Shown piece after piece: positions 37,777-47,167 of a DNA stretch of 64,000 nucleotides. This DNA comes from Bradyrhizobium sp. ISRA464 (GTDB lineage Bacteria > Pseudomonadota > Alphaproteobacteria > Rhizobiales > Xanthobacteraceae). Location: assembly GCF_029910095.1 (NCBI RefSeq), contig NZ_CP094526.1, forward strand, positions 6,324,001 to 6,388,000. The letters are read 5' to 3'. The stretch's first letter is position 1. Each line of letters begins with the position of its first letter. A program made the position numbers and the translations under genes. The notes under the pieces are model-generated. The model was not told where the DNA came from, ran no database searches, and saw only the letters and a program-made list of their open reading frames with translations.

Positions 37777-38490
37777 ATGACCAAAGCTACACAACGAAGG
37801 CGTCGATGGCGCATTGGCGAACTTGCAGATGCTACCGGAGTAACGGTACGCACGCTGCATCACTATGAGCATACCGGACTCCTTGCCGCCTCGGGGCGCA
37901 CGGATGGCGGTCATCGCATGTATGATCGCGAAAGCATGCAACGTGTCCATCAGATTCGAGCGCTGCGCGAGCTTGGCTTCTCCCTTCAGGAGATCCGCAG
38001 AGCAATGGAGGGACGCACCTCGCTTACTGACTTGTTGCGCAAGCATCTGGAGCGTATCGAGCTGCAAGTTGCTCGTGCGACTCTGTTGCGAGACCGCTTA
38101 CGCAATATGACAACCGATGGCGAAGTTCGCGTCAGTGTAGATGAGCTGCCCGCCACGCTGGATGCGATGGCGCGGGTGGAGAAACGCACCGAGCCACGAC
38201 CATGCACGTGCACCCTGGCTGCGGATCGCGAGGAGCGGTGGCGACGAATCCGCGATGAACTGCGTGACTGTGTGGATCGCGACGAGCATCCATGCAGCGA
38301 GCGGACAAGATCGGTGGCTCTTGAGGCACGCCAGTTGATCGGCGAAATCGCAGGAGCCGATTCGACCGTCCCAAAAATCCTGAAAGTGCTCGCGCGATTG
38401 AGTGCGCCTCAGAGCCTTGCTGGTTGGGATCCCAATCTCATGCAGTATCTCGATCTCGCACTCGCCGCCCTGGAGGATCAGCCGTACTGA
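37777..38490 (+). CDS. nolA: MerR-type nodulation regulator NolA
   Basis: A 237-residue regulator, the length of Bradyrhizobium NolA1. The N-terminus RRWRIGELADATGVTVRTLHHYEHTGLL is the MerR winged-helix, followed by GHRMYDRESMQRVHQIRALRELGFSLQEIRRAM. The C-terminal effector domain has several cysteines (CTCTL, DCVDRDEHPCSER). In Bradyrhizobium NolA controls genotype-specific nodulation and nodD2, and shorter forms arise from internal starts; internal ATGs are present here too. Its own promoter has MerR architecture. Confidence 0.95.
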   Translation: MTKATQRRRRWRIGELADATGVTVRTLHHYEHTGLLAASGRTDGGHRMYDRESMQRVHQIRALRELGFSLQEIRRAMEGRTSLTDLLRKHLERIELQVARATLLRDRLRNMTTDGEVRVSVDELPATLDAMARVEKRTEPRPCTCTLAADREERWRRIRDELRDCVDRDEHPCSERTRSVALEARQLIGEIAGADSTVPKILKVLARLSAPQSLAGWDPNLMQYLDLALAALEDQPY

Positions 38491-38569
38491 GCGGCGCCGC
38501 CTGATCATACGAGACTGCCGACCTGCCTCCTGATGCTGATGTCACTGACCTCCGGTTTCCGACCTTCGC

Positions 38570-38584
38570 GGGGGGGGGGGGGGG
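38570..38584 (+). repeat. G15 homopolymer
   Basis: Fifteen consecutive G residues, 80 bp behind the nolA stop and about 90 bp before MerR-type site 4. Tracts of this length slip during replication and can switch nearby transcription. Confidence 0.9.
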
Positions 38585-38671
38585 TGAGCGAGCTATCGCA
38601 TATCTCTTTCTACTGTAGCTTCATCAGCCGACGAATTTTTGACTTATTGATCGCGCGCTCCCGATAAGGGG

Positions 38672-38701
38672 CTTGAAACGCACCTAGCGTCAAATTGTAC
38701 G
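38672..38701 (+). promoter_or_regulatory. MerR-architecture promoter (site 4 of 5)
   Basis: TTGAAA, 19 bp, TACGGT. The spacer CGCACCTAGCGTCAAATTG is close to sites 1 and 5. It stands about 120 bp before the orphan LIV-type binding protein gene and points toward it. Confidence 0.6.
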
Positions 38702-38823
38702 GTCTAACCCGGGTCCCACGGTCTTCGACGAACGATCGGGGATAACCCTGGCCCATCGCACCGACCAGCCCATGATCGGAGCGACCAGGCTGACAGCACA
38801 AGGCAAACATCGGGAGCTCCACA

Positions 38824-39936
38824 ATGTCGAGTTGGCATATCCGTTGCGCTGCAAGCGCAGCCATCCTGTGTTGTGCCCTGGCTTCCGCAGCGTCTGCCGC
38901 CGATGTCTCCATTGCGGTAGCTGGTCCAATGAGTGGAAGCAGCGCTGCATTCGGTAAGCAGATGCGCGATGGTGCCACTGCGGCCGTCGATGCGCTAAAC
39001 GCATCGGGCCTGCTTGCCGACACCAGGATCGTATTGAGTGTCGTCGATGATGCGTGCGACCCCAAACAGGCCGTCGCGGTTGCAAACAAGCTGACCATCG
39101 ATCGGGTCCGGCTGGTCGTCGGCCACTTCTGCTCGTCCTCGTCGATTCCAGCCTCCGATGTTTACGCCGAGGCGGGAATTATTCAGATTTCGCCTGGATC
39201 CACCCATCCGCGGCTGACAGAGCGCGGACTTAAGACCGTCTTTCGCATTTGCGGCCGCGACGACCACCAAGGCATCGTGGCAGCCGAATACATCCTGCGG
39301 CACTATCCGAACAAGGCGATCGCTGTCCTTGACGACAAGAGTACAGCTGGCAAGGGCATTGCCGATATTGTCGAGGCAAGGCTTCGCGACGGCAGCGCAA
39401 GTGTCGTGCGGCAAAGCTATGTGGCCGGCGAAAAGGACTACATGGCACTCGTCTCGAGACTGAAAAAGGACGGGATCCAGATTGCCTATATCGGCGGCTA
39501 TCACACTGAAATCGGGCTGATTGTGCGACAGGCGGCACAAGCTGGTACCGGCCTGACGGTGGTGGGGAACGATCCACTGATGACCTCTGAATTCTGGGCC
39601 ATCACGGGCAGTGCTGGGAACGGTACCTTGTTCACCTTCATGCCAGATCCCGCCAAGAACGCGAGCGCAGCCGACGTCGTGGCAAGGCTCAAAGCTTCGA
39701 ATTCATCCGTCGAAGGCTACACGCTTTACGCCTACGCAGCCGTCCAAGCATGGGCCGAAGCGGTGAAACGGTCCGGATCCTTCAACGCGACACGGGTGGC
39801 CGCTGCGCTTCGTTCGCAGCCGATCGATACGGTGATCGGCCCGGTCCGATTCGATCCCAATGGAGACAACGCGTCTCCAGGCTTCGTCGTCTATCGCTGG
39901 CACGATAACGCCATCGAAGCCGCCGAGCAGAACTGA
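38824..39936 (+). CDS. LIV-type ABC transporter substrate-binding protein (orphan)
   Basis: A 370-residue periplasmic protein of the branched-chain amino-acid binding (LivJ/LivK) type, with a signal peptide (RCAASAAILCCALASAASA, cleavage about residue 25). AGPMSGSSAAFGKQMRDGA and VDDACDPKQAVAVANKL are typical of the family's first lobe; GEKDYMALVSRLKKDGIQIAYIGGYHTEIG of the second. No permease or ATPase genes are near, so it must work with a transporter elsewhere. It lies behind MerR-type promoter site 4, which suggests control by NolA or a relative. Ligand unknown. Confidence 0.9.
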   Translation: MSSWHIRCAASAAILCCALASAASAADVSIAVAGPMSGSSAAFGKQMRDGATAAVDALNASGLLADTRIVLSVVDDACDPKQAVAVANKLTIDRVRLVVGHFCSSSSIPASDVYAEAGIIQISPGSTHPRLTERGLKTVFRICGRDDHQGIVAAEYILRHYPNKAIAVLDDKSTAGKGIADIVEARLRDGSASVVRQSYVAGEKDYMALVSRLKKDGIQIAYIGGYHTEIGLIVRQAAQAGTGLTVVGNDPLMTSEFWAITGSAGNGTLFTFMPDPAKNASAADVVARLKASNSSVEGYTLYAYAAVQAWAEAVKRSGSFNATRVAAALRSQPIDTVIGPVRFDPNGDNASPGFVVYRWHDNAIEAAEQN

Positions 39937-39981
39937 TCGTCCCGATCCGAATAGCGCCTGGATATTGAGCAAGGCCATCGC

Positions 39982-40182
39982 ATGACGAGACATCCTCTCG
40001 ACCTAGGCGTTGCGATCCTCGCGATTGTCGTGGCGTTCGCGATCATCATCGCGTTCGTTGTGCTCGCTGTCGTGCTATCGGACTTGTCTGATGCCAATGT
40101 GCCGAACGACGAATTCGCACCCGGAACACTGACGCCAAAGCTGATTAGGCGCGGAAGCGCTTCCTCGCGGAACGAGTCATGA
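39982..40182 (+). CDS. Small single-span membrane protein (66 aa)
   Basis: MTRHPLDLGVAILAIVVAF and following residues to about 32 form one strong hydrophobic helix; the rest is polar and acidic (SDLSDANVPNDEF). It follows the binding-protein gene by 45 bp on the same strand and may belong to its transcript. Ribosome-binding site weak. Function unknown. Confidence 0.45.
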   Translation: MTRHPLDLGVAILAIVVAFAIIIAFVVLAVVLSDLSDANVPNDEFAPGTLTPKLIRRGSASSRNES

Positions 40183-40398
40183 TTTGCTTCGCGCCGACAA
40201 GTCGAGCTCGTCACAGTCTGTCTGGTATCGGTCATTTCGCGTCGAGGACTCCTGGTTCGACCTCCCCTCGCTGCGAGGCTTTGGTTACCTGCAGCGTCGT
40301 CCGCGAATAACAATCATCAATCTCCTGCAACGTCTCATCAGCTCAATCGACCCGCATACGCTGCGCCGGCACTTGGCTATTCTTAGGGAGAACACACC

Positions 40399-41550
40399 AT
40401 GTCGGACGATAAACTGCGAAGCGTGCTTTCCGCCCTCAGCCCGGTGGCGCGCGGATTGGAAGTTCTGCCAACTGCCCGGGCGGCTCCAGACACAAGCTAC
40501 GTGAAGCTGGATATGAACGAGAATCCCTTCCCCATGCCCGCCATTGTTATGCAAGGCGCGCTAGCGGCCCTTGAACGGCAGCATCTCTATCCGGAGCATG
40601 ACAACCTCCGCTTGAGGGAGGCAGCCGCCAACGCCTACGGCGTCCCGACGAATCATGTGATCGCTGGCAACGGATCATCTGAACTTCTCGGCTTGATCTA
40701 CAAGGCTTTCCTTGTCTCTGGCGACCGCATCGCAATGGTCGCCCCAGGCTTCACGTTCAACCGCAAGCTCGCCATGTTGCAAGCTGCCCAATTGATAGAG
40801 GTCGAATGCGCAGCTCCTCAGCGTTTGCCGATCGAACAGCTTCTGTCCGGGCCTGCAACAGCTGCCAAGTTTCTTCTGTTGGCGAACCCGAATAATCCGA
40901 CCGGACTCTTCATTCCGATCGCCGATATCGAACGCCTGCTGGCCCAATCCGATCGCCTGATCGTTCTGGACGAGGCTTATGTCGACTTCGCTCCTGACAA
41001 CGGCCTGCGTCTCCTTAGCCGTTATCCAAATCTTCTCATCCTGCGGACGCTCTCGAAAAGCTATGCCGCCGCGGGCATTCGCGTTGGCTTTGGTATCGGT
41101 CATCCCGAGCTCATTGGCAGACTCCGTAACATCCAGAACGTCTTCAATATGAATGTGATCGCTCACGCGGTTGGCATCAGCATTCTTGCACATCGCAGCG
41201 CTTATGAAGCCAATCATCGGCATATCAAGCAAGAACGGGAGAGAGTTAGCGCCGAATTGTCGCAGCTTGGCTTCTGCGTGGCGCCGTCCCACGCAAACTT
41301 CGTGCTTGCCCGCGTGCCGGGACCACAAGACGGCAGATGGTGGCAGGCAGCCCTGGAGAAGCAGAAGATCCTTGTCGCCTTCTTTGCCGACAAGGGTCTG
41401 GAAAACAGCATTCGCATTAGTATCGGGACAACAAGCCAGATCGATGCGTTTCTCGCCGCGGTCCACGCGATTTCCGCACACTTGAAGACGGCCAGCAACC
41501 AGGCGCGAACGTTATGCAGCGGGTGCAGATGTCCAAACGGCAAACAGTGA
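40399..41550 (+). CDS. Histidinol-phosphate aminotransferase-like PLP enzyme
   Basis: A 383-residue fold-type-I aminotransferase of the HisC group. Motifs: LDMNENPFPMP near the N-terminus, AGNGSSELLGLIYKAFL, LLANPNNPTGLFIP, IVLDEAYVDFAP (PLP-binding D and Y) and the lysine in LRTLSKSYAAAGIRVG. GGGAG precedes ATG 40399. A HisC on a symbiosis island is likely an extra copy that may act on another amino acid or a precursor of a specialised product rather than histidinol phosphate. The luciferase-like gene follows on the same strand. The C-terminal 25 residues extend past the usual end. Confidence 0.9.
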   Translation: MSDDKLRSVLSALSPVARGLEVLPTARAAPDTSYVKLDMNENPFPMPAIVMQGALAALERQHLYPEHDNLRLREAAANAYGVPTNHVIAGNGSSELLGLIYKAFLVSGDRIAMVAPGFTFNRKLAMLQAAQLIEVECAAPQRLPIEQLLSGPATAAKFLLLANPNNPTGLFIPIADIERLLAQSDRLIVLDEAYVDFAPDNGLRLLSRYPNLLILRTLSKSYAAAGIRVGFGIGHPELIGRLRNIQNVFNMNVIAHAVGISILAHRSAYEANHRHIKQERERVSAELSQLGFCVAPSHANFVLARVPGPQDGRWWQAALEKQKILVAFFADKGLENSIRISIGTTSQIDAFLAAVHAISAHLKTASNQARTLCSGCRCPNGKQ

Positions 41551-41742
41551 CGACAAGTAGAAACCAACGCCGGGTGACGGCGGCGGGCGGCCGAGATCAT
41601 CTTCGCGCTTGCGCATCGTGCAACCGGCCAAAGAGGCAACGAATGCTGACAAGCCGTCGCATGCATGAACGTCGATAACACTGCTCCTTCGACGGCGCGG
41701 ATCGGGCCGGCCTGCAGTAACCTACAATCGGAGACAATTCGA

Positions 41743-42771
41743 ATGAACAACGGCATTCCTTCAAAGTTGACCTGCGGCATCTTCGACCATCTGGATGACG
41801 ACGGCCGCGACGCAGCTCAGCAATACGCGGACCGTCTCACATTGGCGGAGAAGTGCGACTCTCTTGGTTTCTACGCGTATCACCTGGCAGAGCACCACTG
41901 CACCCCACACGGCAGAGGTCCGTCGCCGAATCTGTTCCTGTCAAGTGTCGCGCAGCGCACGCGGCGCCTTCGTCTTGGTCCTCTGGTCATGCTGCTCAAT
42001 CTTTATCATCCATTACGCGCGTTTGAAGAAGTCTGTATGTTGGACCAATTGAGCGGCGGCCGGCTCGAGCTCGGCATCGGACGAGGCTCGGTGCCGATCG
42101 AGTTGGGCTATTTCGGTATTGGCGCCGACGTCGCGCCGAGCCGCTATGACGAAGCCAGCGAAATCCTTGCGAGCGCGATGAAACAGCATTCACTGTCCTA
42201 TCAGGGGCAGCATTTTGAACTCAGCGGCATCCCTGTGACGCTGAGGCCTCATCAGCGTCCCAATCCGCCGACATGGATCGCCAGCAATCGAGCCGAGTCG
42301 GCGGCTTGGGCGGCCGCGAACGGCGCCAATCTCGCATGTGTAGGTCCCTCCTCAATCGTGCGAACAGTCACGGACGCCTTCCGAGCTCATCGAACGCACA
42401 GCGCTGAGGCGAGCGATCGGGAGCCATTCCTTGGGTTGCTCCGCATGGTTGTGATTGCGCGCGACCACCAAGACGCCTACTCCTTGGCGGCAACGGCTTA
42501 CCAACGATGGCTGGAGAGCTTTAAATTTCTTTATGAGCTCAATGCCATTCCCACACCACCTAACCTGCCGCTGACCTTCGATGCGGCACTTGAGAGTGAG
42601 TTGTGCGTCGTCGGAACGCCATCTTCCGTGCGACAGGACCTTCTTAACCAGATGGAGGAGGCAGGCGCCAACTACCTGCTTTGTCAGCTTGCTTTTGGGA
42701 ATCTGCCGCTGGATGTCTCGCTGTACACCGCAAGCACGATCCAATCCGAAATCATCGCTCGGGCATGCTGA
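41743..42771 (+). CDS. Luciferase-like flavin monooxygenase (LLM class)
   Basis: A 342-residue alpha/beta-barrel protein of the bacterial luciferase-like monooxygenase family. ATG 41743 has GGAG upstream. SLGFYAYHLAEHHCTPHGRGPSPNLFLSSVAQRT and LSGGRLELGIGRGSVPIELGYFG are typical, as are LRPHQRPNPPTWIAS and the late ELCVVGTPSSVRQDL. Such enzymes use reduced FMN made by a separate reductase; a flavin reductase is encoded at 1738, far away. Substrate unknown. Co-oriented with the HisC-like gene. Confidence 0.9.
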   Translation: MNNGIPSKLTCGIFDHLDDDGRDAAQQYADRLTLAEKCDSLGFYAYHLAEHHCTPHGRGPSPNLFLSSVAQRTRRLRLGPLVMLLNLYHPLRAFEEVCMLDQLSGGRLELGIGRGSVPIELGYFGIGADVAPSRYDEASEILASAMKQHSLSYQGQHFELSGIPVTLRPHQRPNPPTWIASNRAESAAWAAANGANLACVGPSSIVRTVTDAFRAHRTHSAEASDREPFLGLLRMVVIARDHQDAYSLAATAYQRWLESFKFLYELNAIPTPPNLPLTFDAALESELCVVGTPSSVRQDLLNQMEEAGANYLLCQLAFGNLPLDVSLYTASTIQSEIIARAC

Positions 42772-43298
42772 CCGCCATGCGGCCCTTGGGATCACATCGT
42801 GTGGCAGGGCAGCCTCAGTTCCAGCCCCGTTCGGATAGATTTTCCGGCCACGCTGGTTTTTCACCGCGTTCGAGCATGAGCGTGACCATGGACCATCCGC
42901 GTCTTTGACAAAAATCCTGAACATGAACCTGTGATCGACGAACGTCCGTGGAGGACGCTTGCGCGCCCCCCACGAGCGCCTCCAGGTCGGTCCCAGCGTT
43001 CGGCGAAATGATGAGGTCCAGGCTGTCGCTCCGCCGCGTTGGAAGGCTACGCTGTGAGAGAAGGCGCCTGGAGATCCGACCAGATTTCCAATCGTCACTT
43101 CGACAAATGGTAGCGCGACAATCTCTGCAGACAGATTGTCATCCTTTTTTGATGCGGCAAACAATATCGCCTCGAAGGCACTCTGCCTGTCTTTGGCCAT
43201 TAGCGCAGGCCGCGGCTGACATCGTTGCACATGGCACAGAGATTTGGCTCGTCCTAAGCCGAGCTTGCCGAAATATTGCTCAATAATCGCACTGGCAT
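42772..43298. other. Gene-poor stretch
   Basis: On the minus strand a long open frame (42352-43230) lies partly antisense to the luciferase-like gene; its N-terminus (MAKDRQSAFEAILFAASKKDDNL) looks somewhat protein-like, but no family or ribosome-binding site is evident. Treated as non-coding or a remnant. Confidence 0.4.
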
Positions 43299-45410
43299 TT
43301 ACGAGGTCGTGGACACTTGCCTCGTTGGATTTTCATCATCCAGCCAGCCGATCTTGCTCTTCAGGAAGCTGAAACCGAGCGCTTGAAAGCCGGCCCGCTC
43401 CTTGTTGTTCTTGCCATAGCTGTGGCCGCCCGCGGCGAGTTCGTAGAGATAGGCCTCATAGCCCATCGCTTGCAGCTTCGCCACCATCTTGCGGGCATGG
43501 CCGGGATGAACGCGATCGTCGCGCCGCGTGGTGGCGATCAGGATCGGCGGATAGGGCCGGCCAGGCTTTGCGGCATGATAGGCCGAATAGGTTTTCAGCC
43601 AATTCCAGTCTTCTGCCTTGTCGGGATCGCCATATTCAGCGATCCAGCTCGTTCCCGCGAGCAGCTTGGTGTAGCGACGCATGTCGATCAGCGGGACCGT
43701 GCAGAACAGCGCGCCGAAGCGCTCAGGATATCGCGTGAGCATGTTGGCGATGAGGAGGCCGCCGTTCGATCCGCCCTCGGCGACGATGCGTTTCGGCCGT
43801 GTCACGCCGCGGCGGACAAGATCGGCGGCGACCGCTGCGAAATCATCGTGCGACAATCTCTTGCCGGCGAAGCGGCCGGCGTCGTGCCAGCGCGTGCCGA
43901 ACTCACCGCCACCGCGCAAATTCGCCAGCACCGTGGTGCCGCCGCGCTCCAGCCACAGCTTGCCGAGCGCCGAATTGTAATATGGTTTCATCGAAAGCCC
44001 AAAGCCGCCATAGCCGCTCATATGGACCGGCGCTTTGCCCGTCTGGTCCGCAGGACCAGTTTCTACGTAAGGAATGCGCTTGCCATCGACCGAGACGGCC
44101 TCATGTCGCCTGACCACAAGACCATCCGCGGCAAACGCTTTGGGCTCCCGCTTGAGCACGGCTGGACTGGCGACACCTTGCTCGATCAACATCAGTGACG
44201 GAGGCGTAAGCGGATCCTGGATGTTGGCGAGCAAGTCGCCATTGCTCTCGGACGGATAGCGATCGAGAGGCCAGACGTCCGCGACACCGATATCGGGCAG
44301 TCCACGCAACTGCTCGCGGGTCCAACCGTCTGCGTGCGGCGTAGCTATTTCGAAGACAGGCCGCAGTTCGTCCAGAATGGAGAGCACAAGCCTGCCTGCG
44401 CTCCAAAAAAATCCCTGCAGCGCGCGGCGCGGGCCCGGTTCGAAGAGAATGTCGAACTGACGGTTGCCTCCGAGGAAAGCCGCCAATGAGGTGACGAGGA
44501 CCGTATCCGCGGCATAGGTCTGCCTGGCCGGAGACCAGGTTTCGCGGGGCTTCATGGCAAGCCAGTCGCGATGAGGCTGTATCCGGATGCTGCTCGGCAG
44601 ATCCAGCTTCGTCGTGGGGCCCGATCTATCGCCGAGCCAGACGACAGAATTGAAGAAGTCCGCGTCGTCCACGTACCACATCCTTGGCGATGCAGCGGTG
44701 TGGTCGACTGCGCAACGGACGCCCACATGATCGGTTGTGGTCTCAAACGTGACTGTCGCTTGGTTCGCTCGCGTGCCGCGCCGCCACAGTCTCACCGTGC
44801 GTGCATAACCGGCGGTCGTCGCCATGCCGTCTCCATAAGAGCTTGACAGCACCAGCGTGTCCGGGTCGAGCCAATCGACGCTGCTCTTGGCTTCCGGCAG
44901 GAGGAAGCCGCCGCGAACAAAGCTTTTCGCCTCGGTATCGAACTCTCGCAGAGTGACGGCATCGCCGCCGCCGCGCGACAGGCTCAAAATCGTCCGCGAA
45001 TGAGACCCAGGCAGCCAGGCTGTCGCCCTCAATAGCCAGTCTTCACCCTCGGCGGCGGCGAGCTGATCGATGTCGAGGAGGAATTCCCACCTCGGCTCCG
45101 GCTTGCGAAATTCCTTTAAAGTGGTTCGCCGCCAGAGCCCGCGTGGATTGTCAGCATCCTTCCAGAGATTGTAGAGATAGCCACCGCGCCGGCTGACATA
45201 GGGAATATTGTCTGGCCGGTCGTAGATCGCCGTGAGCGTGTCGCGATCGCGGCCGGTTGCCGCTCCGCCAAACGCTTGCAGCGTTCTACTCTTCTGCCGC
45301 TCGACAAAGTCAAGCGCTCTTCTGCCTTCGATCTGTTCCAGCCACAGATAGGGATCATCGTCTGGATCAGCGAGCGTGGGCTTTTCAACTCGCGACTTTG
45401 CCTTGACCAC
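43299..45410 (-). CDS. Prolyl oligopeptidase family serine peptidase (S9A)
   Basis: A 703-residue peptidase: N-terminal DPYLWLEQIEGRRALDFV and beta-propeller region, then an alpha/beta-hydrolase domain with the nucleophile serine in GGSNGGLLIA, the aspartate in TRRDDRVHPGH and the histidine in AGGHSYG. The triad is complete. No signal peptide, so probably cytoplasmic. Such enzymes cut short peptides after proline or related residues. Codon use is strongly G/C-ending, like a chromosomal core gene and unlike the surrounding island. Confidence 0.93.
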   Translation of the reverse strand: MVKAKSRVEKPTLADPDDDPYLWLEQIEGRRALDFVERQKSRTLQAFGGAATGRDRDTLTAIYDRPDNIPYVSRRGGYLYNLWKDADNPRGLWRRTTLKEFRKPEPRWEFLLDIDQLAAAEGEDWLLRATAWLPGSHSRTILSLSRGGGDAVTLREFDTEAKSFVRGGFLLPEAKSSVDWLDPDTLVLSSSYGDGMATTAGYARTVRLWRRGTRANQATVTFETTTDHVGVRCAVDHTAASPRMWYVDDADFFNSVVWLGDRSGPTTKLDLPSSIRIQPHRDWLAMKPRETWSPARQTYAADTVLVTSLAAFLGGNRQFDILFEPGPRRALQGFFWSAGRLVLSILDELRPVFEIATPHADGWTREQLRGLPDIGVADVWPLDRYPSESNGDLLANIQDPLTPPSLMLIEQGVASPAVLKREPKAFAADGLVVRRHEAVSVDGKRIPYVETGPADQTGKAPVHMSGYGGFGLSMKPYYNSALGKLWLERGGTTVLANLRGGGEFGTRWHDAGRFAGKRLSHDDFAAVAADLVRRGVTRPKRIVAEGGSNGGLLIANMLTRYPERFGALFCTVPLIDMRRYTKLLAGTSWIAEYGDPDKAEDWNWLKTYSAYHAAKPGRPYPPILIATTRRDDRVHPGHARKMVAKLQAMGYEAYLYELAAGGHSYGKNNKERAGFQALGFSFLKSKIGWLDDENPTRQVSTTS

Positions 45411-47167
45411 GCTTCACTCCAACCTCGGCAGCCTTCGAACAGTCCGCCCCACAGGTAGTCGTATTCCCGAGAGTGGACCAACTACGAGTTCTGGTAGGGC
45501 TCGTCTCCCGATCGGTCCGATTAACAACTCTCCGATGTTCCATGCCGAAGTCAATTTGCTCCGTCGGCAGGCTGACGTTCAAGCGCTCTCCTCGAGGAGA
45601 TGGTCACGGTCACGACCAATCGTCATCGTCCCGGCTGGGCCGCACTTTGCATATGTCGGGACTGACGACACCTGCTCGTTGCAGAAGCCGAAAGTCCAGT
45701 ACAGTAGCGGGCTTTCGTATCGCTTATCCCGGTCGCCGAGGGCATCGAAACCCGGTCCGAGGCCGCCTGCCTGACGCTATGGGGGTACATTCCCGCAACG
45801 CTATTCCCTCGCCCAAGCCGATACAGATTCGGATCTGCTTATCGCTTCGGCGAGTCCGCCCTGGTCATTGGCAAGCTCCTAGGTCCTCGATTTTGAGACG
45901 ATCGGTCCGTATGTCGAAGCGCGCAGAAGCCGGACCAAGTCCGCCCATATCGCACCTATGACGGATATATGCTGAGTGCTCGTGGTTCAGGGACGCAGTC
46001 GCCAATCATGACCATCGACCCATATCCCGCACTTGCCTCAAGGCACACGCATGAGGCTATCCGCGCATCGACCACGGCCGATCGGTGGCCTGGATGCGTT
46101 CCATAAACACAATGGATTTTACCGGTTCCAGTCGAACGCCCATACTCAACTGCCAATTCTTAAAAAGCATCCCCGGAATGTCACATCACGAGCAATTCCA
46201 GATCTTCGGTCCCTGCAGGCCGAAGCGACCTTTTGCGAGCAAGCTGTTGCCCCAACATCGAGGTCCCTGCCCGTCAGCTTGCGATCATCGCGCAGCCGTG
46301 GCAGTCGGTTCACCTCGCCCGATCACGCGCTCGGCCAATAACAATCATCTTTCGCCAAGCGAGCAATCAGAACGATTGGGTCTCGCCTCCTTTCATCGGT
46401 TGGTGCGCGTGGGTACGCCGCGCGAGAGCCAAGCCAACGAACTGTCGCCAATCGCCAGGACCGCCTTGTGCAGCCCTGCGCGGGTCGTCAGACTGGCCAC
46501 CGGCACGGCCGCCACCTTCCGCCGATCAGTCCGGGCTGCTCTCTGGCGAAACGAGTTTGTGCTCTTACGCAATGCATCTGCTCCTCTGCGTCGGACCAAT
46601 GACAGAACGTTCGGCCATTTGATCATCGCAGCTCGTCCGGTTTTTTTCGTGCTTTTCATGACAGCGCTTCTCAAGCCGCCTGCTTGGCAATCTCGATGAG
46701 TAAGCAATCTCGCAGTGGACCTGCCCGCTACGGCCGATAGTTCGCTCGCGTCTTATGCCCGGCTCTCGCCGATTTTTTGGAAGCGACAAGCGCTGTGTGC
46801 TTGTCGGAAAGCCGTTCGCCAGTGTCCGATGACGTGATCGCTCTCCACGCCCCCGCCAATGGTCGATGTCATCGTATCTCAGCGTCAAGATACGCTCCGT
46901 GCACCCGCCGCGCATCAGAGCAGTTCACGATCATACCGGAACGTCATGGGGAGGTTGTGCGATTTGTAACGATGATGAAGACCAGGGCGCTGCGGTCCCG
47001 AGTCCGGCACCTACGCGCCTGACTTTCAACGGACGTCGATTGCGAAGACGCAGGTCATTGATCGACACGGGGTTTCCGCGCGAGGTCAAGACCTACCAAG
47101 CGGAATTGGGAAGACAACTCGTCTTCCCGCAGTTATCACTCATTTTCGATTAATCCGGAGAACTACA
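45411..47167. other. Long gene-poor stretch
   Basis: About 1.7 kb without a gene I can support. Open frames up to 200 codons on both strands have low-quality, arginine/serine-rich translations. It ends at the ribosome-binding site of the small gene at 47168. Confidence 0.4.

Noticed and set aside
43317..44198. 293-codon frame antisense to the prolyl oligopeptidase
   Set aside because: Shadow of a G/C-rich gene.
46265..46300. Possible tts box (GTCAGCTT followed by GCGATC)
   Set aside because: Only the first eight bases fit the type III secretion regulator site; the rest does not match and no secretion gene follows.
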